NCBI RefSeq assembly: GCF_013376045.1 | Contig: NZ_JABMJG010000004.1 | Span: 496,001-560,000 of the forward strand | Direction: 5' to 3' | Length of the DNA stretch: 64,000 nt | From: Variovorax sp. SG517 | Lineage (GTDB): Bacteria > Pseudomonadota > Gammaproteobacteria > Burkholderiales > Burkholderiaceae_C | The notes under the pieces: generated by a model | What the model was told of the DNA's origin: nothing | What the model saw: only the letters and a program-made list of their open reading frames with translations | Database searches by the model: none | In this document: positions 34,975 through 43,170 of the stretch, piece by piece | How positions within the stretch are numbered: position 1 is the stretch's first letter | Layout: every line of letters begins with the position of its first letter | Made by a program: the position numbers and the translations under genes

Positions 34975-36105
34975 TCAGCCGAAGAGCAGTACCGCCGAGA
35001 CCGCCAGCAGCGCAGCCTGCGCGCACCATGCCCATCGCAGGCGCAGCCGCGAATCGAGTACCGCGCCTATGGACCAGAAGCCGCCGACCGACAACGCGAG
35101 CAGTGTCAGCCCGGTGTGGAAGGCGAGGTCGTCGGCTCGCCAGAGAAAGGCCAGCGTCACGCCGACCCAGCATGCGAAGTGGAGGGCGGCCGATGCGACC
35201 TGAGGGCGCGTGAGCACGGGAGCGTGGATGTGCATGGCTTCTTCGAGCGAGAACGCGGGTTCCGGAAAGCGCGCCGCCACGTCGGCCGGCCGCCAGCCCG
35301 GGGGCTTGAACCACACGGCGACCTTGTCTCGCCAGCGCTTCGTGTGCCAGGCATCGCGCAGCAGCGGCACGTAGGGGCCGAGGATCGCGCGCATCGGGTC
35401 GAAGCTCGCGAGCGCCTTGCGCGTGCCGTAGACGCAGCGTTCGGTTTCTTCGGCGAAGGTGCCGAACATGCGGTCCCACACCACCAGCATGCCGCCGTAG
35501 TTGCGGTCGATGTAGCGGTCGTTCACCGCGTGATGCACGCGATGGTTCGAGGGCGAGGAGAACACGCGGTCGAACCAGCCGAGCTTGCCGATGTGCTCGG
35601 TGTGGATCCAGAACTGGTAGACCAGCACGATCAGCCCCGCGAGGCCGAACTGCTCCGGCGGCACGCCGATCACGGCCATCGGCAGGTAGAAGGCCCAGCC
35701 GAGGAACGCGACCGTGCTTTCCTGCCGCAGCGCGGTGGAGAAGTTGAAGTGCTGGCTCTGGTGGTGCACCGAATGCGCGGCCCAGAACACGGCCGACTCG
35801 TGCCCCGCGCGATGCAGCCAGTAGTCGAAGAAGTCGAACAGCAGCACCGCGGCGATCCAGCCCATGGCGCTGTCCCAGAGGGCGGGCCGCATCCAGATCG
35901 CGACCAGCGGATAGGCCATCGCGTAGAGGCCGATCTGGAAGAGCTGCGTGCACACCGCCAACGCCTGGCTCAGCAGCCCCTGGCTCAGGCTGCCGATGGT
36001 GTCGCCGAAGCGGTAGGTGTTGCGCCGCTTCAGCCAGCCCCAGGCGAACTCGCACGCCATGAGCAGCGCGAACACCGGCACCACGAAAACGACCAGCCGA
36101 TGCAC
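34975..36105 (-). CDS. sterol desaturase/fatty acid hydroxylase family membrane protein
   Basis: 376 residues with about six hydrophobic helices. The histidine clusters that bind the di-iron centre are present: LHRAGHESAVFWAAHSVHHQSQHFN (HxxxH and HxxHH), TEHIGKLGWFD and SNHRVHHAVNDRYID. The family hydroxylates or desaturates lipids in the membrane, using O2. It lies 33 bp downstream of a ketosynthase gene and shares the operon with an ACP and a hydrolase, so a fatty acyl or polyketide-like product may be the substrate (inference). The C-terminal third is a further set of helices. Confidence 0.9.
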   Translation of the reverse strand: MHRLVVFVVPVFALLMACEFAWGWLKRRNTYRFGDTIGSLSQGLLSQALAVCTQLFQIGLYAMAYPLVAIWMRPALWDSAMGWIAAVLLFDFFDYWLHRAGHESAVFWAAHSVHHQSQHFNFSTALRQESTVAFLGWAFYLPMAVIGVPPEQFGLAGLIVLVYQFWIHTEHIGKLGWFDRVFSSPSNHRVHHAVNDRYIDRNYGGMLVVWDRMFGTFAEETERCVYGTRKALASFDPMRAILGPYVPLLRDAWHTKRWRDKVAVWFKPPGWRPADVAARFPEPAFSLEEAMHIHAPVLTRPQVASAALHFACWVGVTLAFLWRADDLAFHTGLTLLALSVGGFWSIGAVLDSRLRLRWAWCAQAALLAVSAVLLFG

Positions 36106-36138
36106 CGCGCGATTTTTCAGGAAGCGTTCAGCGAATCT

Positions 36139-37422
36139 TCAGCGATCGGACGCGCGGCCGGCCACGATGACTGCATTGGTGCCGCCAAAGGCGAAGGAAT
36201 TGGACAGCGCATAACGCATGCCCTTGGCCTCGCGGGCCTCGCCCTGCACGAAGTCGAGGTCGAACGCCGCATCGGGCGTCTGCAGGTTGGCGATGGGTGG
36301 CAGCGTCTCGCGTGCCAGGGCACGCAGCGCCGCGACGAGCTCGATCGCACCGCCGCCGCCGAGCACGTGGCCGTGGATGGCCTTGGTCGCGCTCACCGGC
36401 ACGGTGTCGCCGAACACCTCGCGGATCGATGCGGCCTCGGCTGCATCGCCGGCCGAGGTGGCCGTGCCGTGCGCGTTGATGTGGCCGATATCGGAAGCCT
36501 CGATGCCCGCGTCCCGCAGCGCGGCGCGCATCACGCGCACCTGGCCCGCGCTGTCGGGGTTGGTGATGTGCGTGCCGTCGCAGTTGGTGGCGTAGCCCGC
36601 GAGCACGAAGGGCGCGGCTTCGGCGCCGCGCGCGGCTGCATGCGCCTCGGATTCGAGCACCAATGCAGCGGCACCTTCGCCGATGGCGAAGCCCGCGCGG
36701 TCGCCCGAGAAGGGGCGGCATGCGGTCGACGGCGCATCGGCCGGTGGCGGCGCCATCACGCGCATGGCGTGCCAGCTGGCCATCACGCCGGGCGTGAGCA
36801 TGGCGTCGTGGCCGCCGACGATGGCGACGTCGATCCAGCCGCCGCGAATCGCGCGCATTGCCTCGCCGATTGCCACTGCCGAGGAGGCGCAGGCGCAGGC
36901 GTAGGCGATGGCCGAGCCGCGTGCGCCGAAGTGCAGCGCGAGCTCTGCCACGGCGGCGTTGGGCATCACCGTGAGCACGGTGGTCGGGCGCATGCGGCGC
37001 TGTTCGCCATAGAGCGCGCTGGTGGTGTTGTCGAAGGTGCCCGCGCCGGCGAGCCCGCAGCCCCAGAAGATGCCGAGCCGGTCGCAGTCGATGGCCGCGA
37101 GATCGAGCTTCGCTTCACCGGCCGCGTCCTGCGCGGCGGCGAGCGCCATTGCGGTGCCGCGGTCCAGCGGCAGGCGCGAGGTGCTGCGGATGCCGTTCGA
37201 GTCGAAGTCGCAGGCGGCGACGGCGAGCGACATCGGGTCCATGCCCTTGATTTCCAGCGTCTGCGCGCGCACCGCCGAGCGGCCCGCGAACAGCGCCTCG
37301 TCGAAGGCCTCGACAGTGCGGCCGATGGGCGTGACGAAGCCGATGCCGCTCACGCGCACAGGGGCGGATGCGGCGCGCGCGGCGGAGGCCGCGAGCACGG
37401 AATGCGCTGCGCCGCTGCTCAT
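36139..37422 (-). CDS. beta-ketoacyl-ACP synthase (KAS I/II-type)
   Basis: 427 residues. Catalytic Cys178 lies in YACACASSAVAIGE, and the two histidines in HINAHGTATSAGD and KAIHGHVLGGGGAIELVA. The fold markers NSFAFGGTNAVIV close the protein. These define a condensing enzyme of the FabF/FabB superfamily. Departures from housekeeping FabF (KAIHGH where KSxxGH is usual, and an extended N-terminus) and the adjacent dedicated ACP suggest a specialised role. Its start overlaps the ACP stop by ATGA. It is not the primary fab cluster, since fabD, fabG and acpP are absent. Confidence 0.9.
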   Translation of the reverse strand: MSSGAAHSVLAASAARAASAPVRVSGIGFVTPIGRTVEAFDEALFAGRSAVRAQTLEIKGMDPMSLAVAACDFDSNGIRSTSRLPLDRGTAMALAAAQDAAGEAKLDLAAIDCDRLGIFWGCGLAGAGTFDNTTSALYGEQRRMRPTTVLTVMPNAAVAELALHFGARGSAIAYACACASSAVAIGEAMRAIRGGWIDVAIVGGHDAMLTPGVMASWHAMRVMAPPPADAPSTACRPFSGDRAGFAIGEGAAALVLESEAHAAARGAEAAPFVLAGYATNCDGTHITNPDSAGQVRVMRAALRDAGIEASDIGHINAHGTATSAGDAAEAASIREVFGDTVPVSATKAIHGHVLGGGGAIELVAALRALARETLPPIANLQTPDAAFDLDFVQGEAREAKGMRYALSNSFAFGGTNAVIVAGRASDR

Positions 37423-37715
37423 GCCGTTGCTTCTGCGGGCTGTGCCGCGACGGCGCCAGCGCTCTCCGCGTCGATCACTTCGCACAGGCGCTGCAGCGTG
37501 ATGCCGGCTTCGCGCGGGTCGAGGCGGTCTTCGGGAATGCGCAGGTGAAAGGCGTCCTCGACCGCGAAGACGAACTCCATCAGCGCGAGCGAATCGAGGC
37601 CGAGGTCGGTCAGCGCGGTGGCCGGCGAGACGGCCGCGGGGTCGACGCGGAAGTCGTCCCGCAGGATCGCGGCGATGGTGTTGAAGGTGGGCGAGAAGAC
37701 AGCGGAAGAAGACAT
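37419..37715 (-). CDS. acyl carrier protein
   Basis: 98 residues. The phosphopantetheine attachment Ser42 lies in TDLGLDSLALMEFVFAVED. The helix arrangement fits an ACP, with a C-terminal Ala-rich tail beyond the usual 80 residues. It differs from housekeeping AcpP (DSLAL against DSLDTVEL), so it is probably specific to the adjacent ketosynthase. It overlaps the ketosynthase by 4 bp and follows the hydrolase gene by 44 bp. Confidence 0.9.
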   Translation of the reverse strand: MSSSAVFSPTFNTIAAILRDDFRVDPAAVSPATALTDLGLDSLALMEFVFAVEDAFHLRIPEDRLDPREAGITLQRLCEVIDAESAGAVAAQPAEATA

Positions 37716-37759
37716 GGAGATGCTTTCCTTTCAGGCGTGGTCGGACGGGTTCGAAGCAG

Positions 37760-38620
37760 TCAGGCGTACAGCGGATGCTCGGGCATCGTGCCATGCGCTA
37801 CTGCATCGACGAACGACACTGTTTCGCTCACGACCTGTTGACGATCGTTGTCGATCGTGATCATGTGATAGCTGTTGGCGACCACGACGGCTCGGAATGC
37901 GCGGCACCGAAGGCCGCGCGCGAGGATGCCCAGGTTGGCCACGCTGGCCACCTCGTCCTGCTGGGCATGCAGCGCGAGCACGTTGGGGCACTGCACGCTG
38001 CCGAGGTTGCGGCGTACATGGCGGATGAGCCGGTCGTGCTCGCGCAGGTGGCCCACGCCAATGACCGAGCTGCCCGCGCGCGAGACCTTGCGGTGGCGCA
38101 GCTCGCGCTCGATCCAGGCGCGCACGCGTTCGTTCTTCACGCCGTAGGGCGGGCGTTCGCGGTATTGCCAGAGCCGGCCCAGCGGCGTGTAGAAGGCCAG
38201 CGGCAGCAGGAACTGCGTGCGCGGAATGGCCCAGCCGTCGAAGCGCAGCGTGGTCGACATGAGCACCAGTGCGTCGACCTCGCTGCCGCAGCGGATGGCG
38301 GCGCCCAGCGCCAGCGAGGAGCCCGCGGAGATGCCGACCAGCATCACGCGGTCGTGCCGCTCGCGCAGCGACTTCACCTGCGCCTGGATCGCGTCGAGCC
38401 AGCGTTCGTACGGCGCGGCGTGCTGCAGCGGCGCGCTCGCGTCGAAGGAGTAGCCCTCGATCGAAAGCGGGTAGACCGGATAGCCGCGGCTGCGCAGCGC
38501 GGACTGCACGGTCAGCAACTCGTCAGGCGTGCTGCATAAACCATGCAGCAGGACCACGGCGGTGCCTTGCACTGCCGGGGAAACCAGGCTCAGCAGATCG
38601 GAGGGTTCGCGCGCACTCAT
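37760..38620 (-). CDS. alpha/beta hydrolase (esterase/thioesterase-like)
   Basis: 286 residues. LLHGLCSTPDEL gives the oxyanion-hole HG motif. The nucleophile elbow is VGISAGSSLALG (GxSxG). A late Asp (LALHAQQDEV) and His (NSYHMITIDND) complete the triad. It resembles carboxylesterases of the Est30/lysophospholipase type. It is first in the operon with the ACP and ketosynthase, so release of an acyl product is an attractive but unproven role. 137 bp separate it from the divergent response-regulator gene. Confidence 0.85.
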   Translation of the reverse strand: MSAREPSDLLSLVSPAVQGTAVVLLHGLCSTPDELLTVQSALRSRGYPVYPLSIEGYSFDASAPLQHAAPYERWLDAIQAQVKSLRERHDRVMLVGISAGSSLALGAAIRCGSEVDALVLMSTTLRFDGWAIPRTQFLLPLAFYTPLGRLWQYRERPPYGVKNERVRAWIERELRHRKVSRAGSSVIGVGHLREHDRLIRHVRRNLGSVQCPNVLALHAQQDEVASVANLGILARGLRCRAFRAVVVANSYHMITIDNDRQQVVSETVSFVDAVAHGTMPEHPLYA

Positions 38621-38757
38621 CGTGTGGTGCGGGCCATGAAAATGGCCCGTGATTCATCGTGCTGTCGTATGCTCATGTTGCGTTTATCGCTTGGAGCGAC
38701 TGACCGGCCGCTGACCCGTCGTTCGCAAGGCAGATTACCCCCAACCATTCAAAGACC

Positions 38758-39447
38758 ATGCGAATTCTGCTTGTCGAAGACGACACCGTTCTGCGCGACG
38801 TGATGGTGCGCAGCCTTGCTGATGCCGGCCATCGCGTGGACGTGTCGACCAATGTCGAGGATGCCGACCACCTGTGGCGCGTGCAGCCTTTCGACGCGGT
38901 GCTGCTCGACCTCAACCTGCCCGCCACCGCGAGCCCGACCAGCGGCCTCGCGAGCGGCCTCACAGCGCTGCGGCAGGCGCGTGCGCGCGGCGACCGCACG
39001 CCGGTGCTCGTGCTCACCGCGCGTGGGCGCACCGAGGAACGCATCGCCGGCCTCGATGCCGGCGCCGACGACTACCTCGGCAAGCCCTTCGACCTGGCCG
39101 AGGTCGAGGCGCGTTTGCGTGCGCTGGTGCGCCGCGCGAAGGGCACCGAAGACATCGTGCTGCTGGGGCAGCTGAAGCTCGACCGCAAGGCACGCCGCTT
39201 CTCCACGGCCAACGGCCCGCTCGACCTGCCGGCGCGCGAGTTCGAGGTGCTGTGGGAGCTCATGAGCCCGCCGGGCCGCACGGTGAGCAAGCGCGCGCTG
39301 TCCGACAAGCTCTCCAGCTTCGACGAATCGCTCGGCGACAACGCGCTGGAGGCCTTCATCTCCCGCCTGCGCAAGAAGCTGCAGGGCACCGGCGCGAGCA
39401 TCCGCACGCTGCGCGGCATCGGCTACCTGCTCGAAGCCGAGGTCTGA
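38758..39447 (+). CDS. OmpR-family response regulator (TctD/QseB-like)
   Basis: 229 residues. The receiver domain shows the acidic pair in LLVEDDT, phospho-acceptor Asp near 51 (VLLDLNLPATAS), VLTARG and GADDYLGKPFDLAEVEARL. The winged-helix domain has LDLPAREFEVLWELMSPPGRTVSKRALSD and ALEAFISRLRKKLQ. An insertion after the phospho-site (ATASPTSGLASGLTAL) makes the receiver slightly longer than usual. It pairs with the kinase gene 7 bp downstream. No tricarboxylate transporter (tctCBA) is next to it, so its targets are unknown. Confidence 0.93.
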   Translation: MRILLVEDDTVLRDVMVRSLADAGHRVDVSTNVEDADHLWRVQPFDAVLLDLNLPATASPTSGLASGLTALRQARARGDRTPVLVLTARGRTEERIAGLDAGADDYLGKPFDLAEVEARLRALVRRAKGTEDIVLLGQLKLDRKARRFSTANGPLDLPAREFEVLWELMSPPGRTVSKRALSDKLSSFDESLGDNALEAFISRLRKKLQGTGASIRTLRGIGYLLEAEV

Positions 39448-39454
39448 TCCGCGC

Positions 39455-40858
39455 GTGACCGGCCAGCAGCAGACCACCGAATCGCAGCCGGCGGCGACGG
39501 TGCGTGCGCCGTCGCTCACGCGGCGCGTGCTGCGCAACGTGCTGGTGCCGCTGGCGCTCACGTGGATGGTCGGTGCGGTCATCGCGCTGGTCATCGCCAA
39601 CTACTTCTCCGAGCAGGCCTTCGACCGCGGCATGCTCGACGACGCGTATGCGCTGTCGGCCAACGTGCAGGCGGGCGAGCGCGGCATCGAGCTGATGCTC
39701 ACGCCGCGCGAAGTGGCCACCGTGCTCTTCGACCAGGTCGACAAGGTCTACTTCGCGGTGCAGCGTCTCGACGGTTCGCTGATCTCGGGCCAGGCGGGCC
39801 TGAAGGCGCCGCTTCCGGTGGACGGTTCGCGCTATCGCTTCTCCGACGTCGACTACGAGGGCAGCACGCTGCGCGCGGTGGTGCTCGAGCACGACGCGGA
39901 GCCCGACATCAGCATGCCCTACCGCGTGATCATCGCGCAGACCACGCTGAGCCGGACCGCGCTGGTGCGGCAGCTGCTGGGCTATGCGCTGGCGCCGCAG
40001 ATCGTGCTGCTGATCCTGCTCGCGGTCTGGCTCTGGTACGGCATCCGCAGCGACCTGCGCCCGCTCGGCGAGCTGCAGCGCGCGCTCGACCGGCGCGACG
40101 TGCGCGACCTCTCGCCGGTGGCGGTGGCGCAGACCTCGCGCGAGATCCAGCGCCTGGGCAACGCGGTCAACTCGCTGTTCGAGCGGCTGGGCAACAGCGT
40201 GCAGGCGCAGCGCGAGTTCGTGGGCAACGTGGCGCACGAGCTGCGCACGCCGCTGGCGGGCATCCGCGCGCTGGCCGAGTACGGCCTGGCGCAACACGAC
40301 ACCAAGGTATGGCGCGAGCAGCTCGAGCGCGTGTCGGAACGCCAGGCGCGTGCCAGCCACCTCATCGACCAGCTGCTCGCGCTCGCACTGGCCGAGGAGG
40401 CGCGCACCGAGCTCAAGCGCGTGCCCGTGCGGCTCGACGTGCTGGCGGAGCAGACGGTGCTGCGGCACCTCGCGCGTGCCGATGCGCGAGGCGTCGACCT
40501 GGGCGCGCGAGGCCTCGACGACGGCGTGATCGTGAACGCGAACGAGGCGCTGGTGGAGGGCATCCTCGACAACCTGATCGACAACGCGCTGCGCTACGGC
40601 GGACGCACGATCACGGTCGAGCTCGCGGGCCACACGCTGAGCGTGATCGACGATGGTCCCGGCATCCCGCTGGAAGCGCAGCGCGACCTGATGCGGCGCT
40701 GGGCCCAGGGTCCCGCAGGGGAGAAGCTGGGGCAGGGGTCGGGGCTCGGGCTGTCGATCGTCTCGCGCTACGCGGAGTTGCTGGGTGCGGAACTGCGGCT
40801 CGAGGCGGCGGAGCCTACGGGCCTTCGCGTGAGCGTGGCCTTCGGCGAAGCGATCTAG
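39455..40858 (+). CDS. sensor histidine kinase (TctE-like)
   Basis: 467 residues, GTG start. Two membrane helices (about 32-52 and 172-192) flank a periplasmic 2CSK-N-type sensor (DQVDKVYFAVQRLDGSLISGQAG). HAMP, then HisKA with FVGNVAHELRTPLAGIRALAE, then HATPase motifs DNLIDNALRYGG, DDGPGIPLEAQ and GSGLGLSIV. The N-terminal sensor type is that of TctE/QseC kinases. The signal is not identified. It is co-transcribed with the response regulator. Confidence 0.93.
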   Translation: MTGQQQTTESQPAATVRAPSLTRRVLRNVLVPLALTWMVGAVIALVIANYFSEQAFDRGMLDDAYALSANVQAGERGIELMLTPREVATVLFDQVDKVYFAVQRLDGSLISGQAGLKAPLPVDGSRYRFSDVDYEGSTLRAVVLEHDAEPDISMPYRVIIAQTTLSRTALVRQLLGYALAPQIVLLILLAVWLWYGIRSDLRPLGELQRALDRRDVRDLSPVAVAQTSREIQRLGNAVNSLFERLGNSVQAQREFVGNVAHELRTPLAGIRALAEYGLAQHDTKVWREQLERVSERQARASHLIDQLLALALAEEARTELKRVPVRLDVLAEQTVLRHLARADARGVDLGARGLDDGVIVNANEALVEGILDNLIDNALRYGGRTITVELAGHTLSVIDDGPGIPLEAQRDLMRRWAQGPAGEKLGQGSGLGLSIVSRYAELLGAELRLEAAEPTGLRVSVAFGEAI

Positions 40859-41619
40859 CGCGACAGCGGCGTGCCCTGGTGGAACGCCATGCGCCAGCGG
40901 CCCGAGCGCCGTCGCCAGAGCGAACTGCGCAGCGAGTCCGCGCCGGGACGCTGCGCAATGGCTTCGCGGTGTGCGCGATAGGTGACCAGCGCCACGTCCG
41001 GCCCCATGCGCAGCACGCGGAAGTCCGACATCGTGCGTTCCGAGAAGGCTTCGTCTCGCAGTGCCTCGATGATGGCGGCGCGCGTCCACACCGTGCCAGA
41101 GACGCCCAGTTCGTGGAAGTCGTCGTCGAGCAGTTCCTCGAGTCGCGCGGCGCTCGCACGAACCTCGCGGAGATGGAGTGCGCCTTCGAGCTTCAGAAGC
41201 AGTGCATCCAGGTCTTCCTCCGGCGCGGCCTCGTAGAGTTCGAGCGGAAGGCCATCGGGGTCGGCGAAGAAGGTGAAGCGCCTGCCGGTGAATTCATCGG
41301 TGCGCAGCGGCTCGACGGCGATGCCCCTGGCCGAGAGTTCGTCGGCCGCCGCCTGCACGTCTGGCACCTCGAAGGACAGGTGGCGCAGCCCCTGCGCCTC
41401 GGGTCGCGTGGGGCGCCCGGGTGCATCGGGAAAGGAGAAGAGCTCGAGTTGCGAGCCGTCAGGCAGCGCGAGGTCGAGCTTGTAGGAATCGCGTGCGGCG
41501 CGATAGTTCTCGGCGACCACGCGCAGGCCCAGAACCTCGGTGTAGAAGCGCTTCGACACTGCGTAGTCGGAGCAGATGACGGCGACGTGATGAATGCGTT
41601 CGAGCTGCATCGTGGCCAT
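40855..41619 (-). CDS. VOC-domain protein fused to an NTF2-like (DUF4440) domain
   Basis: 254 residues. Residues 1-128 are a glyoxalase/VOC domain of the YaeR/GloA2 type (IHHVAVICSDYAVSKRFYTEVLGLRV, GLRHLSFEVPDVQAAADEL, TFFADPDGLPLELYE) with the metal ligands His, His and Glu in place. Residues about 135-254 form an NTF2-like domain (LHLREVRASAARLEELLDDDFHELGVSG, FRVLRMGPDVALVTYRAHR) of the DUF4440 type. The two are usually separate proteins. The reaction is unknown. It is the last gene of a five-gene operon. Confidence 0.85.
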   Translation of the reverse strand: MATMQLERIHHVAVICSDYAVSKRFYTEVLGLRVVAENYRAARDSYKLDLALPDGSQLELFSFPDAPGRPTRPEAQGLRHLSFEVPDVQAAADELSARGIAVEPLRTDEFTGRRFTFFADPDGLPLELYEAAPEEDLDALLLKLEGALHLREVRASAARLEELLDDDFHELGVSGTVWTRAAIIEALRDEAFSERTMSDFRVLRMGPDVALVTYRAHREAIAQRPGADSLRSSLWRRRSGRWRMAFHQGTPLSR

Positions 41620-42083
41620 CACTTCTTCAGTTGCTTGCGAAGAAAGACGCGCGTGCGTTCGGTGAAGGCGATCCGCTTGTATTCGACATAGCCGATGCGC
41701 TCGTAGAGCGCGCGGTTCTCGCTCATCTTCCCGTTGGTGAAGAGGTAGATCGAATCGTGGCCCTGCCGCAGCGCTTCGTGCTCCGCGAGCTCGAGCAATG
41801 CGCGGCCCACGCCGGTGCCCTGGTGCGCGGGACGCACCGCGATCACGTCGATGAGGAAGCCTTCGTCGGTAACGTCGAGCACCAGCGCGGCGACGATTCG
41901 CTCCTGCTGCTGCGCGACCCAAATCTGCGCGTTGGCGATCGCCGCGCCGTAGTCCCTGGTCATCGGCGTCGGCGTGAGGCCGAGGCGAGGAATGTAGTGG
42001 CGAAAGGCTTCCACGGCGCATTCGCCGATGGCGGAGGCATCGCCGATGTCCGCACGCCGCAGGGTCCATGGCGTGGCGCTCAT
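41619..42083 (-). CDS. GNAT-family N-acetyltransferase
   Basis: 154 residues. The acetyl-CoA loop is VRPAHQGTGVGRALLELAEHEA, and the C-terminal SENRALYERIGYVEYKRIAFTER fits the GNAT beta5-alpha4 region. Its start (ATG at 42083) overlaps the RidA-like gene stop, and its stop overlaps the VOC gene start, both by ATGA. The acceptor is unknown. It is distinct from the other two acetyltransferases of the window. Confidence 0.9.
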   Translation of the reverse strand: MSATPWTLRRADIGDASAIGECAVEAFRHYIPRLGLTPTPMTRDYGAAIANAQIWVAQQQERIVAALVLDVTDEGFLIDVIAVRPAHQGTGVGRALLELAEHEALRQGHDSIYLFTNGKMSENRALYERIGYVEYKRIAFTERTRVFLRKQLKK

Positions 42084-42565
42084 GCGTCGAATTCCGCCTC
42101 GCCCTCGATCTCCACCGGGATGTTGAAGGGCAGCTCCGCCATGCCCACCGCGCTGCGCGAATGCGCGCCGATGTCGGGGCCGAAGACTTCGAGGATGAGG
42201 TCGGAGAAGCCGTTGATGACGGCCGGCTGCCTGTCGAAGCCCGGTGCGCTGGCGACCATGCCGAACACCCGCGTCCATGCGGTGATGCGGTCGAGGTCGC
42301 CGAGTGCGCGCTGCAGGCTGCCGAGTATTGCGAGCGCGGTGAGGCGCGCGGCGGTGTAGCCCTGCTCGACGCTCACTTCGCGGCCGAGCTTGCCCAGCGG
42401 TCCGGCGATGGTGCCGTCGGCATCGAGCGGGCCGTGGCCGGAGACGAGCGCGCGTCGGCCGACGATGCGCACGAACTGGAAAGGCAGCACGACGCCGGGT
42501 GGCGGTATCACTGCGGGCGGCAGTGCGAGACCGAGGTCGGCGAGCTTGCGTTCGATATGGGCCAT
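42080..42565 (-). CDS. RidA/YjgF-family protein
   Basis: 161 residues, of the atypical RidA subgroup that lacks the first part of the canonical fold. Recognisable segments are ALVSGHGPLDADG, YTAARLTALAILGSLQRALGDLDRI, VINGFSDLILEVFGPDIGAHSRSAVGMAELPFNIPVEIE. The terminal ARSAVG-like segment holds the arginine of enamine/imine deaminases (HSRSAVG). Rid proteins remove reactive 2-aminoacrylate; members of this subgroup may act on other substrates. It lies 13 bp after the DUF2007 gene. Confidence 0.88.
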   Translation of the reverse strand: MAHIERKLADLGLALPPAVIPPPGVVLPFQFVRIVGRRALVSGHGPLDADGTIAGPLGKLGREVSVEQGYTAARLTALAILGSLQRALGDLDRITAWTRVFGMVASAPGFDRQPAVINGFSDLILEVFGPDIGAHSRSAVGMAELPFNIPVEIEGEAEFDA

Positions 42566-42578
42566 AGTTGGTGCAGGT

Positions 42579-43064
42579 TCAGGGTGTGTTCGGATCGAAG
42601 TCTTCGTCCAGCGAGAACTCGCCGCGCTCGAAGGCCGCGATGACTTCGTTGGCCTGTTCGACGAAAGCCTGCGGCACGCGCAGGCTCGCTCCGCCCAGGG
42701 CGATGCTCCACAGCATGTTGGCCTGCACCAGCGCGGCGTCGGCCACGGTCGCGGGAATGCCCGCGGCTTCCAGGCAGCCGCAGAGCATCTGGGCGTCGGT
42801 GGGCGTGAAGCGGCGCGCGATAGTGACCATGTCGCCGTGATAGACCTCGGGGTCGACCGGCTCCTGTGGCGGCTCGGGCTGGGGGAGCTCCGGTGCCTGG
42901 ATGCCGCGGCCTCGCAATTCGGTCGTGGCGATTGCGTGGGCCTCTTCGGAGAAGAAGCCCGATGCGCAGCGGCGCAGCAGTTCCTCGTCGCTCAGCATCG
43001 CCAGGCGCGCGCCCAGTTCCGCTGCTTCACCATGGCTGCTGTCGTTGGCGTTGTCCGTTGCCAT
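42579..43064 (-). CDS. DUF2007-domain protein
   Basis: 161 residues from the ATG at 43064. A Pro-rich linker (PELPQPEPPQEPVDPEVYHG) follows an N-terminal helical part. The C-terminal DUF2007-like domain is MVTIARRFTPTDAQMLCGCLEAAGIPATVADAALVQANMLWS, then LRVPQAFVEQANEVIAAFERGEF. DUF2007 is a small fold suggested for signalling or ligand binding. The first gene of the operon that continues with RidA-like, GNAT and VOC genes. The function is unknown. Confidence 0.8.
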   Translation of the reverse strand: MATDNANDSSHGEAAELGARLAMLSDEELLRRCASGFFSEEAHAIATTELRGRGIQAPELPQPEPPQEPVDPEVYHGDMVTIARRFTPTDAQMLCGCLEAAGIPATVADAALVQANMLWSIALGGASLRVPQAFVEQANEVIAAFERGEFSLDEDFDPNTP

Positions 43065-43170
43065 GCGGCGTTCCTCCCCAGGTTGGATGAGTAGCGAGCG
43101 TAAGGGCTCGCGGCCGCGCGGGCAATCGGCCCGCATGCGCAGCAGGCATGCTGACCGTTGGGGGAGGGAC

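Noticed and set aside
38758..40858. Calling the two-component pair TctD-TctE by name
   Set aside because: The sensor type fits, but no tricarboxylate transporter genes are adjacent and QseBC-like kinases share the same domains, so only a family-level name is given.
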